NCBI RefSeq assembly: GCF_000237925.1
Contig: NC_031502.1
Coordinates: 17,420,909 to 17,484,908 of the forward strand
Source: Schistosoma mansoni
Taxonomy: Eukaryota > Platyhelminthes > Trematoda > Strigeidida > Schistosomatidae
DNA length: 64,000 nt
Reading direction: 5' to 3'
Below, one piece after another: positions 26,401-39,001 of this stretch (the first letter of the stretch is position 1; the number at the start of each line of letters is the position of its first letter). The notes under the pieces were generated by a model. The model had not been told where the DNA came from. It saw only the letters and a list, made by a program, of their open reading frames with translations, and ran no database searches. A program made the translations under genes and the position numbers.

Positions 26401-29400
26401 TAAGTGCGGATTGCATGGCTTGGGCATTATCGCACAGTAAGACAATATCATCCGCATACTCAAGGTCGAGAAGTCGTTCTCCAGGCAGCAGATCCACACC
26501 GCCATTACTTACATCCATCAGAGCTGTTTCCAGGATGTCGTCGATGGCAAAGTTGGAGAGGAATGGTGAGATCGGGCAACCCTGCCTAACCCCACTGCTC
26601 GAATGGAACAAGGGAGAAAGGTGGTTGTATGCCCTCACTCTGCCTGAGGTGTTCGTATACAGGGCCTTTAAGATGTTAATGAACTTCTCAGGCACACCCT
26701 TCTTCAATAGACAATCCCAGAGAACAGTCCTGTCCAACGAATCGAAGGCAGCCCTGATATCAAGAAACACTACGATTGTTGGCCTGCGATAAGTATGACG
26801 GTGTTCTAACATTTGGCGGAGGGTGAAGATGTGATCAATGCATCCTCCACCAGAACGAAAACCAGCCTGTTCCTCGCGAGTCAATCGTTCTCGGGTTTTA
26901 AACAACCTACGAAGAATGATAGAAGCCAATAGTTTGGACGCAATCGGAAGTAGACTTATCCCCCGGTAGTTATTGCAGGAACAACGTGAACCCTTTTTAA
27001 AGATAGGGACGACTATCGACTCATTCCATGATGTTGGAACACTTTCTTCCTCCCAAACCTTTCCAAACAACGCAGTCAGTTCCTTAGCCAGAAGGTCACC
27101 ACCATCTTTAGAAAGAGCCGGAGGTAAGTCATCTGGGTCCGGTGATTTGTAGCGCTTCAAGAGTCGGAGTTCCTTGCGGACTTCCGCCTCGTCTGGTGGA
27201 TCGGTCGTCACCGGCCATGGGGGGCAGGGCAAACTGGTTGATGTTGCCGGAGCAGCAGGCCAGTTGAACTGCCCTTCGAAAAATTCCGCCCATCGTCCAA
27301 GACGTCGACAGATGTTAGTGATTGGCATCCCATCATCCTCGTAGATTGTTTCACTCAAACCAGACTTCTTGCTGCCAGTGGCTCAGATGAGTTGGAAGAG
27401 CTTCCGGCAGTTACCAGATGCAGCTGCTGCTTCCATCTCATTAGCACGCTCCGACCACCAGGCTTCTCGGTCCTTACACAAGCTTTGCCCAATTTCGTAG
27501 CGTAACAGCCTTCGTTTGTGGTCAAACTCACGGTGACCCGGAGTAGACCGACGGGCTTCCATCAGTTGTAAGGAGCCTGAAGAAACCCAGTGCTTATAAG
27601 CGGGACATTTCGCGAAGCCGCAAGCGGCTTTACTCGCCATTTTCATGGCGTCATGAAGTTGCAACCAATACTCATCTATACTTTTCGGTGGAATGGTAGC
27701 TAGCCTAGAAGCTAGCTCCGCTCGATACTTACTTGCAACAGAAGTTGCAGCCAGTTTACTAACATCGATCCGTTGATGGCGGTCATTCCTTCGGCCACTG
27801 AAAAGTAAGGTAAGATTGGCGCAGACCAGGGCATGATCAGACTCCAGATAGGTACTCCAAAAGGAGCGGCAGTCTTGTACACAACCACGTCAGCGGTAGC
27901 TGATCGCGATGTGATCAATCTGAGTCCAGGCTTGGGATGCAGAGGGAGGACGCCAAGTGGCACACCGGCGATGACTGTGCCGGAAGTTAGTGCTGGCCAG
28001 AAACAGGTTGTGGTCTGTGCACAGTTGCAGCAAACGGTCCCCGTTATCTGTCCTGCGACCAACAAGTCCACATCGGCCACCTAAACGACTCTCTTCTGTG
28101 CCTAGACGCCCGACCTGTGCATTCAAGTCTCCGGCTACTACTACAATATCTGTCGAACGCGCTTTCTGGAGAAGAACTGTTAACTGATGGTAAAACTCAT
28201 CCTTGATTGCATCCGGACTGCAATCTGTCGGGGCATAGGCGGAGATAACGAAAAGACACCGTTTCTCACGCCGATTTCTTCTCACTTTGATGGAACTTTC
28301 TAATCTAACAGCACATAACCGATTGTTAATAGGGATCCAATCGATTAGTGCTGCCTCAGCTCTAGCGCTTAGTGCGACACCAACGCCAGCAAGACCAGAC
28401 GAGGATGCCACAGGGTCCCCGGATAAGCGCACGTGGAACAAGCTTTTCGAGGCGACAGATGGAGAGCGAATTTGCAGTACTTCACTAGAGTCTTGAATAC
28501 GGGTCTCGGATAGACAGCAAACATCAACATTAAGACTTCCTAAAGACAAAGCCAGCCCCATCTGTTGTCCGATCTGCATTAGTGTGCGAACGTTGAAGGA
28601 AGCCAGCTTGAACGGCGTACGTGGTTTCAGAAAGACTGCTTTAGTATTCATAATCGGTGAAGCATTCACTTTCAACCAGACAGTGACTGGAGATCGTTTA
28701 GATAGGACAGAGTTTCCACCATGAGCGAGCTGCTGAATAAGTTGAAAAGTAAGGTTACACAAATTGGGGATAAAAGGGGGTGAGTTAGCGATATGGTAAA
28801 AATAATAATAATAATAACAATAATAGTAATAATGCAAATTGTTTTGTTTCTAGTATGAGCGAGAATAGAATTGTCAGTTGAATGTATCATTTCATTTATT
28901 TGCGTGAGGGCTGTGATACTGCCCGGGTGCCCAAACCGAAGCAGGTGGTTTTCTTAGGGGGCCACACCCCGAGCCTTTGACCAAAAGGTCTGATCCACAA
29001 GGCAGTGGAGCATCGTTAGGAGATGCAGTCCTATGGTAGCCGGTGACCAACAATAGGTTCATACGCCATTTGTTCCCTCAGGATACTGGAACCCATGTGC
29101 ACCATTGGTTTGGAATCAGGGTTTTCCAACTCCCCTAGGTGGACTTTCCGTGTCCACCAACCCGGTCAAAGTGCCGGGCATTCGCTTTTCGTCCTCTCAC
29201 TTTCGTGAACAACACCCACGCTACGAGAAGGCAATGAGTAGGACTTCCCTGGCAGGGGCTATAAACGCGTGGCCATGTGAGAGCATTTGGAGAGGGAGTG
29301 CGGACTCTCCCTACTCTCGGCCGTGCCAGGGCATTTGGGGGCCGCTTCCACATGCTTGACGTGACCTATTTCTGTCTAGCTGTACACAACTACATCGTCG

Positions 29401-32400
29401 ACATTATCTAGATCCCTGAGCAGTAACGACACTAATCTTCTGAACGTAAACGGTGCACCCGCCAATCCAAACGATATTCGTCTAAATGGATACTGTTTGT
29501 CACGTACAGTAAATGCTGTCTTACTTCGACCGCTCTCTTTTGTAGGCAGTTGCCGATAACCTGACTGCAAATCCGGTACTCTAAACTCCGTAGCATTCCT
29601 CAGCCTATCTAATGTTTCCACTACTGTTGGCATTGCCCAGGGTTTCAGTTCTGTTATATTATTGAGTTCTCTAAAATCGACACAAAATTTATACTTTTTA
29701 TTCGCTTTCTTTACCAAGAGTATCGGTGAGCTATATGGGCTGTCCGCTTCCCCCATTATACCTTCTTTCAACATCTTTTGGACCTGTCGATTTACCTCAG
29801 CCTCTAAATGCACAGGGACACGACGTGTTGCAAATATACTTACTCCATCGTTCTTTATCGGGATTTCGTGCTTTACTTTGTCGCAAAATCTGTACAGCTC
29901 TCCTTCTTCAGTAAACAGTTTCGCATACTTTGTACGCAACTCGTTAATGTTTGGATTCTTCGTTGAAACGGCTGTTGCCACTCTTACCTCAGCCACTTCG
30001 CTACATTCATGTATTGGGAACGAACCGTACTTTTTGACCACCTTACCTCTTCTTAAGTCAACTATTGCTTTTACTTCTCTTAGGAAATCTGCTCCTAATA
30101 TCGGTCTCGATAGGCTTGCAGTTACCATGAATAGGAAATTTATCTCAGCACCACCCACTTTTACGATACTATTAGACACATCAAATACCTCTAACATGTG
30201 CCCTCCTATGGTGTGGACTGCTAAGGTACACGGCTTGAGTCTCTTACATTGCTCCTTACTTATTAACGATACTGCTGCCCCTATCTCGATTAGGCACACT
30301 GAATCTCGTTCACTTATGTTCATTCTTGTGTAGACTGTCCTTCTGTCTACCAGTGAAACAACCCCCATATTCCTAGGGTAGAAAGAACACGCGTTATAAC
30401 GTCTAAAATATCTCCGTTTTCGCCTTGTTGGACAGTTTATCTTCCAGTGTCCTGTCCCTCCACAAGCGTAACACTTATTATCCCCTTTATGATTCCCTCG
30501 TAATACCGCAATCTCATGCTGCAGCTCCTACGCCTTCTCGGTACTATTTATCTCCTGACTTCCACACGCGACCGGAGCTACTGTCGCGTCACCTTCTCAA
30601 GCTCACTGATATCCATAGGTTGTACGGCGTTTACCAGTCTCAGCTGCTGGGAAACAGTAACGGGCACGCTCTCGATAAAATGCGACACCAGCAACTGTGC
30701 CTCCTACTCCTCATCCGAATTCGGTAGCGCGTGGCGCAACAACCTGGTAAGCTCCACGGCCAGCACCAGTGGGTCACCATCAATCGGCACCTTCGCCACT
30801 CGGAACCTCTGCAGTGCTTCTTCCCTGTCCACTGGGCTGTCGAACTCCGCGATCAACCGTTTAGTGACTGCCTCCTATGTCGTCCTCTCGCCAGCACCGT
30901 TCAAGCTGTCATATACAGCTTTCGCCTTGGCCCTCAGCAGTGTCTCCGGCACCACCATCTTCACCTTAGGCTCCTTCACTCCCACCAGCTCTGCCACAGC
31001 CTCAAACTCCTCCAGGAAGTTCAGCACATCTCTGTCCTCGAATTCCTTCGGCCATGAAATCTTCATCCTTAGTGGAGGCAGTGACACCAAATGTAGTGAA
31101 GGAGAACACAGGTGAGGATAACCGATTATGTATTTGACACAAATTACAAAGTTGCTTGATAAAATAGAAAAGCCATACTCTGACACTTCATTTGCAAAAT
31201 GTTCATTAATGATCTCAGACTTCATTGTTCCTGGATTTCCACACCAAATGCTTTCTGTTTCTGTTCTTCCCTTCTCGATCTTCTCAGTCTTCTGCTGCCA
31301 GATATTCTATTCCTGACTCACGATATATACTACTTACCTCTAGAAAAACCCTTCCACGGTGTGGGTGACAGGGAAGTGATAACTGCCCTCATACCTCTAA
31401 CAGCACTCAAGATCACTGTATTCAAAATCAATCCCCTTCTTCAATTCCTACTATTCCTTCTACCTAGACTTTCAACTCTAAACTTCCTCTCTTGGCTTCT
31501 ACCTCAAGTATCACCATGGCCAACGATTCTAGTGCGTGAAACATTGTCTCAGATTTACTGAAACCTCGGTTCAAACTACACATTGGAGCCTTCAACGTAT
31601 GTACCCTATGTCAAATCGGTCAACAGGCGTCCTTGGCTAAAACCCTAGAATCTCGTACGATTGATGAATTCTGTGTCTCCGAAACACGCATACAGGATCC
31701 TAGTGTGGTCATTCAATCGACCATACCTCACCAAAACAGAAAACCGACGAGATACACCCTCCGTGTATCTGGCGACCCGATGGCTAGTTCTCGTGGACTG
31801 TCAGGTGTAGGCATGGCACTTAGTACAAGGGCAGAACAAGCACTATTAGAATGGATCTCCGTTAACAGTCGCCTATGTGATGTCCGGCCAAATGGCTCCG
31901 TGAGACCTCGGAATGATGGGGTCACACGTCGTTGCCTTTTCGTCGTTTCTGTCTACGCTCCCACTGACTGCAGCCCAGATGAAGTGAAAGATGACTTGTC
32001 CAGAAAGCCCTCTGAACTTCTTCGAAAAGCTAAGCGCTCAAAGTACTCGTAGCGGGTGACTTTAATACTCAATTAGGCAGCTTAAACCAAACAAAAAGAC
32101 ATTTATGTGGGTATTTTGGTATTCCGGCTTAACGAACAGATAATGGTGAACGTCTGTTGCAACTATGTTCAGACAATCGTTTATTTTTAGCAAGCACTAA
32201 TCTGAAGCGTAAGGAGAGACATCGTCTGACATGGCGACCACCTTCACCAAACCAACGATGGACTCAAATAGACCATATTGCCATCAGTCATCATTGGAGT
32301 GGCTCGATAGAAGATTGTTGCTCGTATTGGAATACATATTTTGACTCTGATCACGCTTTAATACGAGCACGCATTTGTCTGAGCCTCACTGGACGCAGGA

Positions 32401-34475
32401 AAACTACACTAAGAATACCCATTAGGATTGAAACGTGGCCATTAAGAGTAGAAGATACGTTGTAACGGATGATGATTATTATCGTAACCAATAGTTGGAC
32501 ACTGTGAAATGGCTCAGAATTGATCGTATTGATGCAGGTGGACCTACTCTTTGTCTTTTCTTTGATCCTAATTTTCTAAACTACCTTACAGATGCTTTCA
32601 CCATCACACTAATCTATATTTTCTTTTATGATATCGTCTATGCCTAATCTTTTCTACCATTACTAATACTGTTATTACATCTACTATTCCGGGATTCGGC
32701 CTGACAGTTTCTTCTCACCGTTCTAATGGTTTGTGGTAACTTGGACCAATGTACACATGTTCCAGTTTCTACGTTGTGTGTGACTGACTCCTTCTAGGGA
32801 AATAACTGCAATTATTTGAAAAAAATATGGCTGGCTCCCGTCACGAATTGTTACCAGCTAGCGAATCACGAAAAACCAGATGACTTGATAGTTGTTATAT
32901 TATTGTTCGAGACTTCTTCGACGTATCCGATTACAATATCATGCGGTATAACACGACGCTCAGACCTTACTGTATGTGCGTTACTGTTTAGCCATTTCCA
33001 ACTTCAGTCAACTCATCATTATAGAAGTTAGGCCGTTATTCATAACATCACTAACTCGCTGATGGCGGGTGAAGATCTGGTTATATCAAAAGTGAGATAA
33101 AGTTAAAACGATGTCCCATTAAATTCCAACCCAGTACCCGAATGGTATCGTCCTCATCATAATACTCGAATGTTTGAGGCTCTAGTCTTTGTAGGGTTGC
33201 CAGTGTGCAAAGAATCGCAAACTAGGGTAAATAATTGTTCAGTACTTCCTAGTTTTCAGTGGTACTACAGTTATTGCCAGTTCATGGGGAATATGGCTTT
33301 CAGTGTGCACATAGTTTCCACAAAACCTCTTAGATAAAAAAATATTGTGAAATTATAGATCTTTGTAATAAGTGAATAATGTAAGTGGCGTAATGTTAAG
33401 TTTATCAGTTATAAAAACTTAATAGTACACGAGAACTTATCTAACTATTTGGATAATATACGTTTTCACCGGTAACAAATACATTGCACAAAACGAACGT
33501 GATTTGTTCATGCAACTTCGTCCGGAAGAGTATTTTAACTATCCTACTAAACCAGAAATGACGCGAAAACTAATCATGGTTATTGCTCGACAACTAACCA
33601 TATATTATAAATTCCACTTACATTCTCAATGTTTCTTTTGAATTCAAAGTTACAGTTTTTAAATGTAAGGGATTCATGAAGGATGGGTCATACTTTTAGC
33701 TTTCTTTTACATGAACACAGCAGCTATGAACTCATTTTACTGAATCATTGTGTGAAATTTTCATAAGCAGCTATTTTAAAATTAGTGGATTTGTTTTTCT
33801 TCACATTTTCAATTCAGCATTAGAACAAGTTCCGAACTCTGTAAGGTTGTGGAAATTGGCAGTTGAATTAGAGGATGAAGATGATGCCCGACTAATGTTA
33901 TCTTTAGCTGTTGAATGTTGTCCAACATCTGTTGAATTATGGCTTGCATTAGCTCGTCTGGAAACTTATGAACAAGCTAGAGTTGTTTTGAATAAAGCTC
34001 GCGAAAGCATTCCTACAGACAGACAAATTTGGTTTGCAGCCACACGTTTAGAGGAGGCTCAAGGAAACCAGAATATGGTACAGAAAATTGTTGACCGTGG
34101 TGTCGCGTCTTTACAAGCAAATATGGTTGAAATTAATCGTGACCAGTGGATTAAAGATGCAGAGGAATGTGAAAAAGCTAAGAGTGTTCTTACCGCTCAA
34201 GCTATAATGTAGGTTTTTAATTAATTTCTGTACACAGCTAGCTTCCTTATTCTTGAATTATCAATCTTAGTAAACTTTATCTTGTAATGGTTATTTGTCA
34301 GTTTTGAATTTGTATGTGGTCCTTAGTCAAGTGAGTGAGACAATACAGATATTAACTTTTGTCTAAGTTCAATTATCACAGCTTTGATTCATGACATTCG
34401 CTCAATTTTTTCAACTGCTATTAGAGGGGCTTCAGTTAGATAATGTCGTGTCCGTAAAAGAGCATCGTTATCATT

Positions 34476-34523
<48 letters not shown>

Positions 34524-37227
34524 CGTTTTCAGGGGGACCCTATTTATTAAGATTTATCATCCTTTTTCAATCACCAGTGAAGAACTAAGTATTCTTCATT
34601 TCTTTAATTACTTGTGGCAGCATTACTTATTGAGGAGTAATAAATAAACCGATCGTTAGACAATCATTGAAGCAAGACATTAGTTATTAGAGCTATTTAT
34701 TTATTTAAACACATAAACGTTCGTACAAATGGTCATCAAAATATGTATGCCCCACACAAATCACTGAAGTTGTGTGTGGGCTAGTATAGTACCCTACCGC
34801 CCAGACCGTAGTGGGGGGTTTTCTTTGAGACCCGCTCCTTCAACCTTTGGCCCAAAGGTCTAATCCACAAGGCAGTGGAGCAACGTTAGAAAATGCAGTC
34901 CCATGGTAACCGGTGATTGAGAATAATTTCATACTCCGTTCTCTTACTCTAGACTCTGGAGCCCCTGCTCACCATTAGTTTGAAGTCAGGGATTTTCAAC
35001 TCTCCTAGGTGGATCCTCCATGCCTAGTAACTCCGTTAAAGCGTCGGACATTCACTTTTTATTCTCTCGATTTCATAAACAATGCCCTGCTACTCTCGAG
35101 GGTGAGGAGATTCCACTCTCCTCGAAATTCTCTCACATGGTCACGCGTATACAGCCACGACCATGGAAGTCCTACTCACCGCCTTCTTGTGGAGAGGGTG
35201 TTTACGAAGTTGAGAGGACGAAAAGCGAATGTGCTGTGCTTTAACCGGGTTGGTGGATATGGAGGATCCACCTAGGCGAGTTGGAAAACCCAAATTCCAA
35301 ACCAGTGGTGCACAGGGGCTCCAGGATCCTGAGAGAACAAATGGCGTACGAACCAATTGTTAGTCACCGGCTACCACGGGACTGCATCTCCCAACGTTGC
35401 TCCATTGCCTTGTGGATCAGACCTTTAGGTCGAAGGCTCGTGGTGTGGCCCCCTAAGAAAACCACCTGCTTCGGTCTGGGCACCCGGGAAGCATCACGGC
35501 CCACACACAAATCAAGTGGCTTGTGTGATGTATATATATTTGGTGCCCCTTTGTACCAATGTTTGCATTTCATAATAATAACAACGATAATAATAATAAA
35601 TGCTACCACCGCGAGAAGGCAGTGAATAGCCCTTCCTTGGCAGTGGTTATATACCCGTGGTCATATGAGAGCATTTTTAGAGGGAGAGCGGACTGTACCA
35701 TAACGTTTGGAAGGCTCGTTTGGAAATTAAAATTAAAGGGGTTTAGGTGTAGACGCTATGATCATGATTAACTGATTCATGCTCGTAATTTAGGTGACAA
35801 TTGCAATCATTCGTCCTTATTTTTTATGCACATTGGATACCTAAATTGTTCAGTGCTTCAGTTATTGATGTCAACAGCAAGTTATTCAAATCCTTGCTAA
35901 TACCCCTTGATGTCATATTTTACAGTCTTAATTACCAAGATACTGAGTGACCTATATGTATACTTGACCCAGTTTTGTAAGAAGTTAGTCGTGTCCTGAA
36001 TAGCTCTGTGCCACTAGATTTTACTAAGTTTCTGAGTGGCAAATCTTAGTATATGAGAAAAATGAATAGTTATTCAGTATAATCAATGCACTTCCCAAAG
36101 GGGATGCGTTAGGCTTCCTGCTAATTGAAAAGAGGATTTTCAAAAAATCCACTTCAACTTAATTATGATTTGATAAAGTTTATATATCTTACTTAAGTAA
36201 AAATTTGTATGTATTCTATTATCTTTGTTGATTTTTTAGTAAAGCTATTATAGGATATGGTTTAGAAGAACAAGATAAAAAACATACATGGTTGTCGGAT
36301 GCAGAGAATTGTGCTACTAGCGGTGCAATAGAATGTGCTCGTGCTATTTATGCTGTAGCATTGGCTCATTTTCCTACAAAGAAAAGTATCTGGCTACGTG
36401 CTACTTATTTTGAACGAAATCATGGAACGAGGTAGATAGTCTCTAATATTACTAATTAAATTATTTTATTTTATGTAAATAATATTTTTTCTGAAGGTAA
36501 GTGAGCTAATGCGATTAATTTCGTCAGAATAAACTTCAGTACCAGCTAGGTATTACATGCTAAAGAGTATTTATTATTTGGATTGGTTGTACTACCGTTG
36601 TAAATGCGCAGGCAAACTGGAATAAAGTCAGAAGATTGTGTTAGCTTCTCAGAATATGGAGTTATATATGTGTGCGGTCAGCCATTAAATAAAATATAGT
36701 TTCAGCTACAAAGTACATTCGTAATGATGATACTAATAAAGGGTAGTCTACGTTAAATACAAGTATGAACATATGACCGAATAAATAATAATTGCATCAC
36801 TCAATAAAGAGAGATTTTAGTTAACCAATAAAATAACAACAAGGAAATAGTGCAGTAAATTATACTCGCTTATGGGTTGTCAGCTCGAAGAATTCCTTAC
36901 AGATATCAGATACAGCTGCTACTCTCAACTTAACAGATTAGCAACTTCCGATGACTCATGTTTGTTTAAATATCGTGGATTTATACATACCCTGCTACTT
37001 CAAAATGTTGTTGCTTATGTGGAACACTTTCGGAATCATGGTTTGATAGCTTTTCTGAATGGAATTTCCTTATTCTTCAGTTCGATTTAAATATCCACTG
37101 TTAACCTCTTGTTTTTGTCGAAACTCTTTCGTCTGACAAAAGTGATGACTAAAACACAACAATCAGCAGCCAAGTTTAGTATACATATATGTGCTTAGTT
37201 ATTGAGTCATGTTTTTAGTTGGTTTGC

Positions 37228-37312
<85 letters not shown>

Positions 37313-38951
37313 TATCGTTAGTGTTTTTTTCCTATCTACTGCACAAATTTTTTGCTATATCTCTAATTATAAAATAGAGAAACTTTAGAAGAACTTTTGC
37401 GTCAAGCTGTTAGTCATTGTCCTCAAGCGGAAGTGCTTTGGCTTATGGCAGCAAAAACACGTTGGCTTGCTGTAAGTATATTTATTAACAAGTTAATAAA
37501 AAGATATTCTTTGCACTATCGTTTCGTTATTATGGGTAACTTATACAAAACTGATACGTAAAATAAAACTACTGATTGGATTTCATTGGTAATACCACAT
37601 CTTCCTTACTACGTAGTGTGTGATGATTTTGAACATGCTTTATCGCCTGTTATTAAAATTATATAGACTGCATATTCCACGTAACATGAAAAAGAATGTT
37701 ATCTGTAATGTAACTGACGTATATTTGGTATGATATCATTTTTCTATTTCCTGACTTTTAATAAGTGATCCGAAATTCGTCTAAATTTAGTTTGATGCAT
37801 GAGTTTGTTCCAGTCTAGTGTTATTTAACTTTTTTAGACAAATGAAACAATCATAGTTAAAGAGCAGAATTAATGCACATACATACTTGATCAGTTGGTT
37901 CGAAAGGACCTTAATTCTATCAGAAAATGTTTGGACAGTCGAGACCTATATTTTGGAGATTGTAATTTACCATAATCGTACATCACAATATCTTTAGTTT
38001 TTCGACTTTTAGTGTTTAAATGAATAAACAAGAATAGTATGTTTGTAAGGGTAGTTTAAACTGTCCCGTCGTTAATGTTAAGGTCTGGAGTCGATCGTTT
38101 CCTCTTTGGCATATATCCATTCTGTGAGGATTGCCTCGACATTATCCTTATTGGTTTTCCGTATAGTAACTTTTCGCTTAGCCTAGTCCGTTCAGTACAG
38201 AATACAAATATCGGCTTCCGCTGTATGAATCATGTATTTCAGACACACGTGGTTTATATACAAGCAGACCAGACTGTATCACACCGTAAAATGAAAAATA
38301 ATAATTATACAAGATCAAGCCTGTTATATCCTAGTGAAGACATAAGTACAAGTAACTTCTGGGACTTATTCATGGACGATTATTCTATATATATTCTTAT
38401 TGTTTAAAGATTGAGTAATCAGATTGTGTATATCTATATTCATCTTATTATAAGCTTCATTTTGACCTATGGATTATTATTATACGATTTACTGTTCCCA
38501 AATTACATTCAGTTTATTGATTACTGTCTCCCACGTTCACAGCCACATTTTGGCTTGATCTTGTACAAATATTATTTTCTATTTTATGGTGTGATGCGGT
38601 CTGTCTGTCTGGTATATAAACCGAGTATGCTTGAGATAAATGATTCGCATAGCAGAAGCTGTAATTGGTGTTTTGGACTCAACTGGAAGGGCTAGGCGGA
38701 CAAAGAACCAATAAGGACGCCAGGCTGCTCATACCGGTCGAACATCTTTGTTTTGGCAGTACTAAGATTGGATAAGTCGTATTTCGATTGGTGAATAAAT
38801 CACGTGATAAAAGCCGGACATAAAATCAACAAAGCCAAAAGTGGCTGTGAGTACGGGATACTGTAACTAATAAATTGGGAATAAGTTTAGAATTGTAAAT
38901 CGTATAACGGTAACCAATAAACCAAATGAAAGCTTACAATAAAGAGAATAC

Positions 38952-39001
<50 letters not shown>

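Larger units (their letters stand above)
23372..31330 (-). mobile_element. Ty3/gypsy-type LTR retrotransposon fossil, interrupted by a nested LINE
   Basis: An old broken LTR element on the - strand inside PRPF6 intron 5. TGTAGTGAAGGAG starts a direct repeat of some 75-90 clearly similar bases at both ends (23372 and 31093), read as remains of the LTRs. The right-hand outer edge (about 31330) is approximate. A pyrimidine tract at about 23709-23728 fits a polypurine tract on the coding strand, and TGGTGTC just inside the right LTR fits a primer-binding site. Parts from 5' to 3' are a gag-like region (about 31060-30500), a CX2CX4HX4C zinc knuckle (about 30480-30426), a retropepsin-like region (about 30330-30000), reverse transcriptase (about 29900-29376 and 25420-25100), RNase H (about 25089-24608) and an integrase-like core (about 24430-23800). 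It is broken in several places and also split by the LINE at 25423-29341. Family known only to Ty3/gypsy level. Confidence 0.85.

Noticed and set aside
25618-26792. + strand frames of 60-125 codons at 25618-26792 and their mirror at 47442-48616
   Set aside because: Antisense to the LINE reverse transcriptase; the conserved motifs are all on the other strand.
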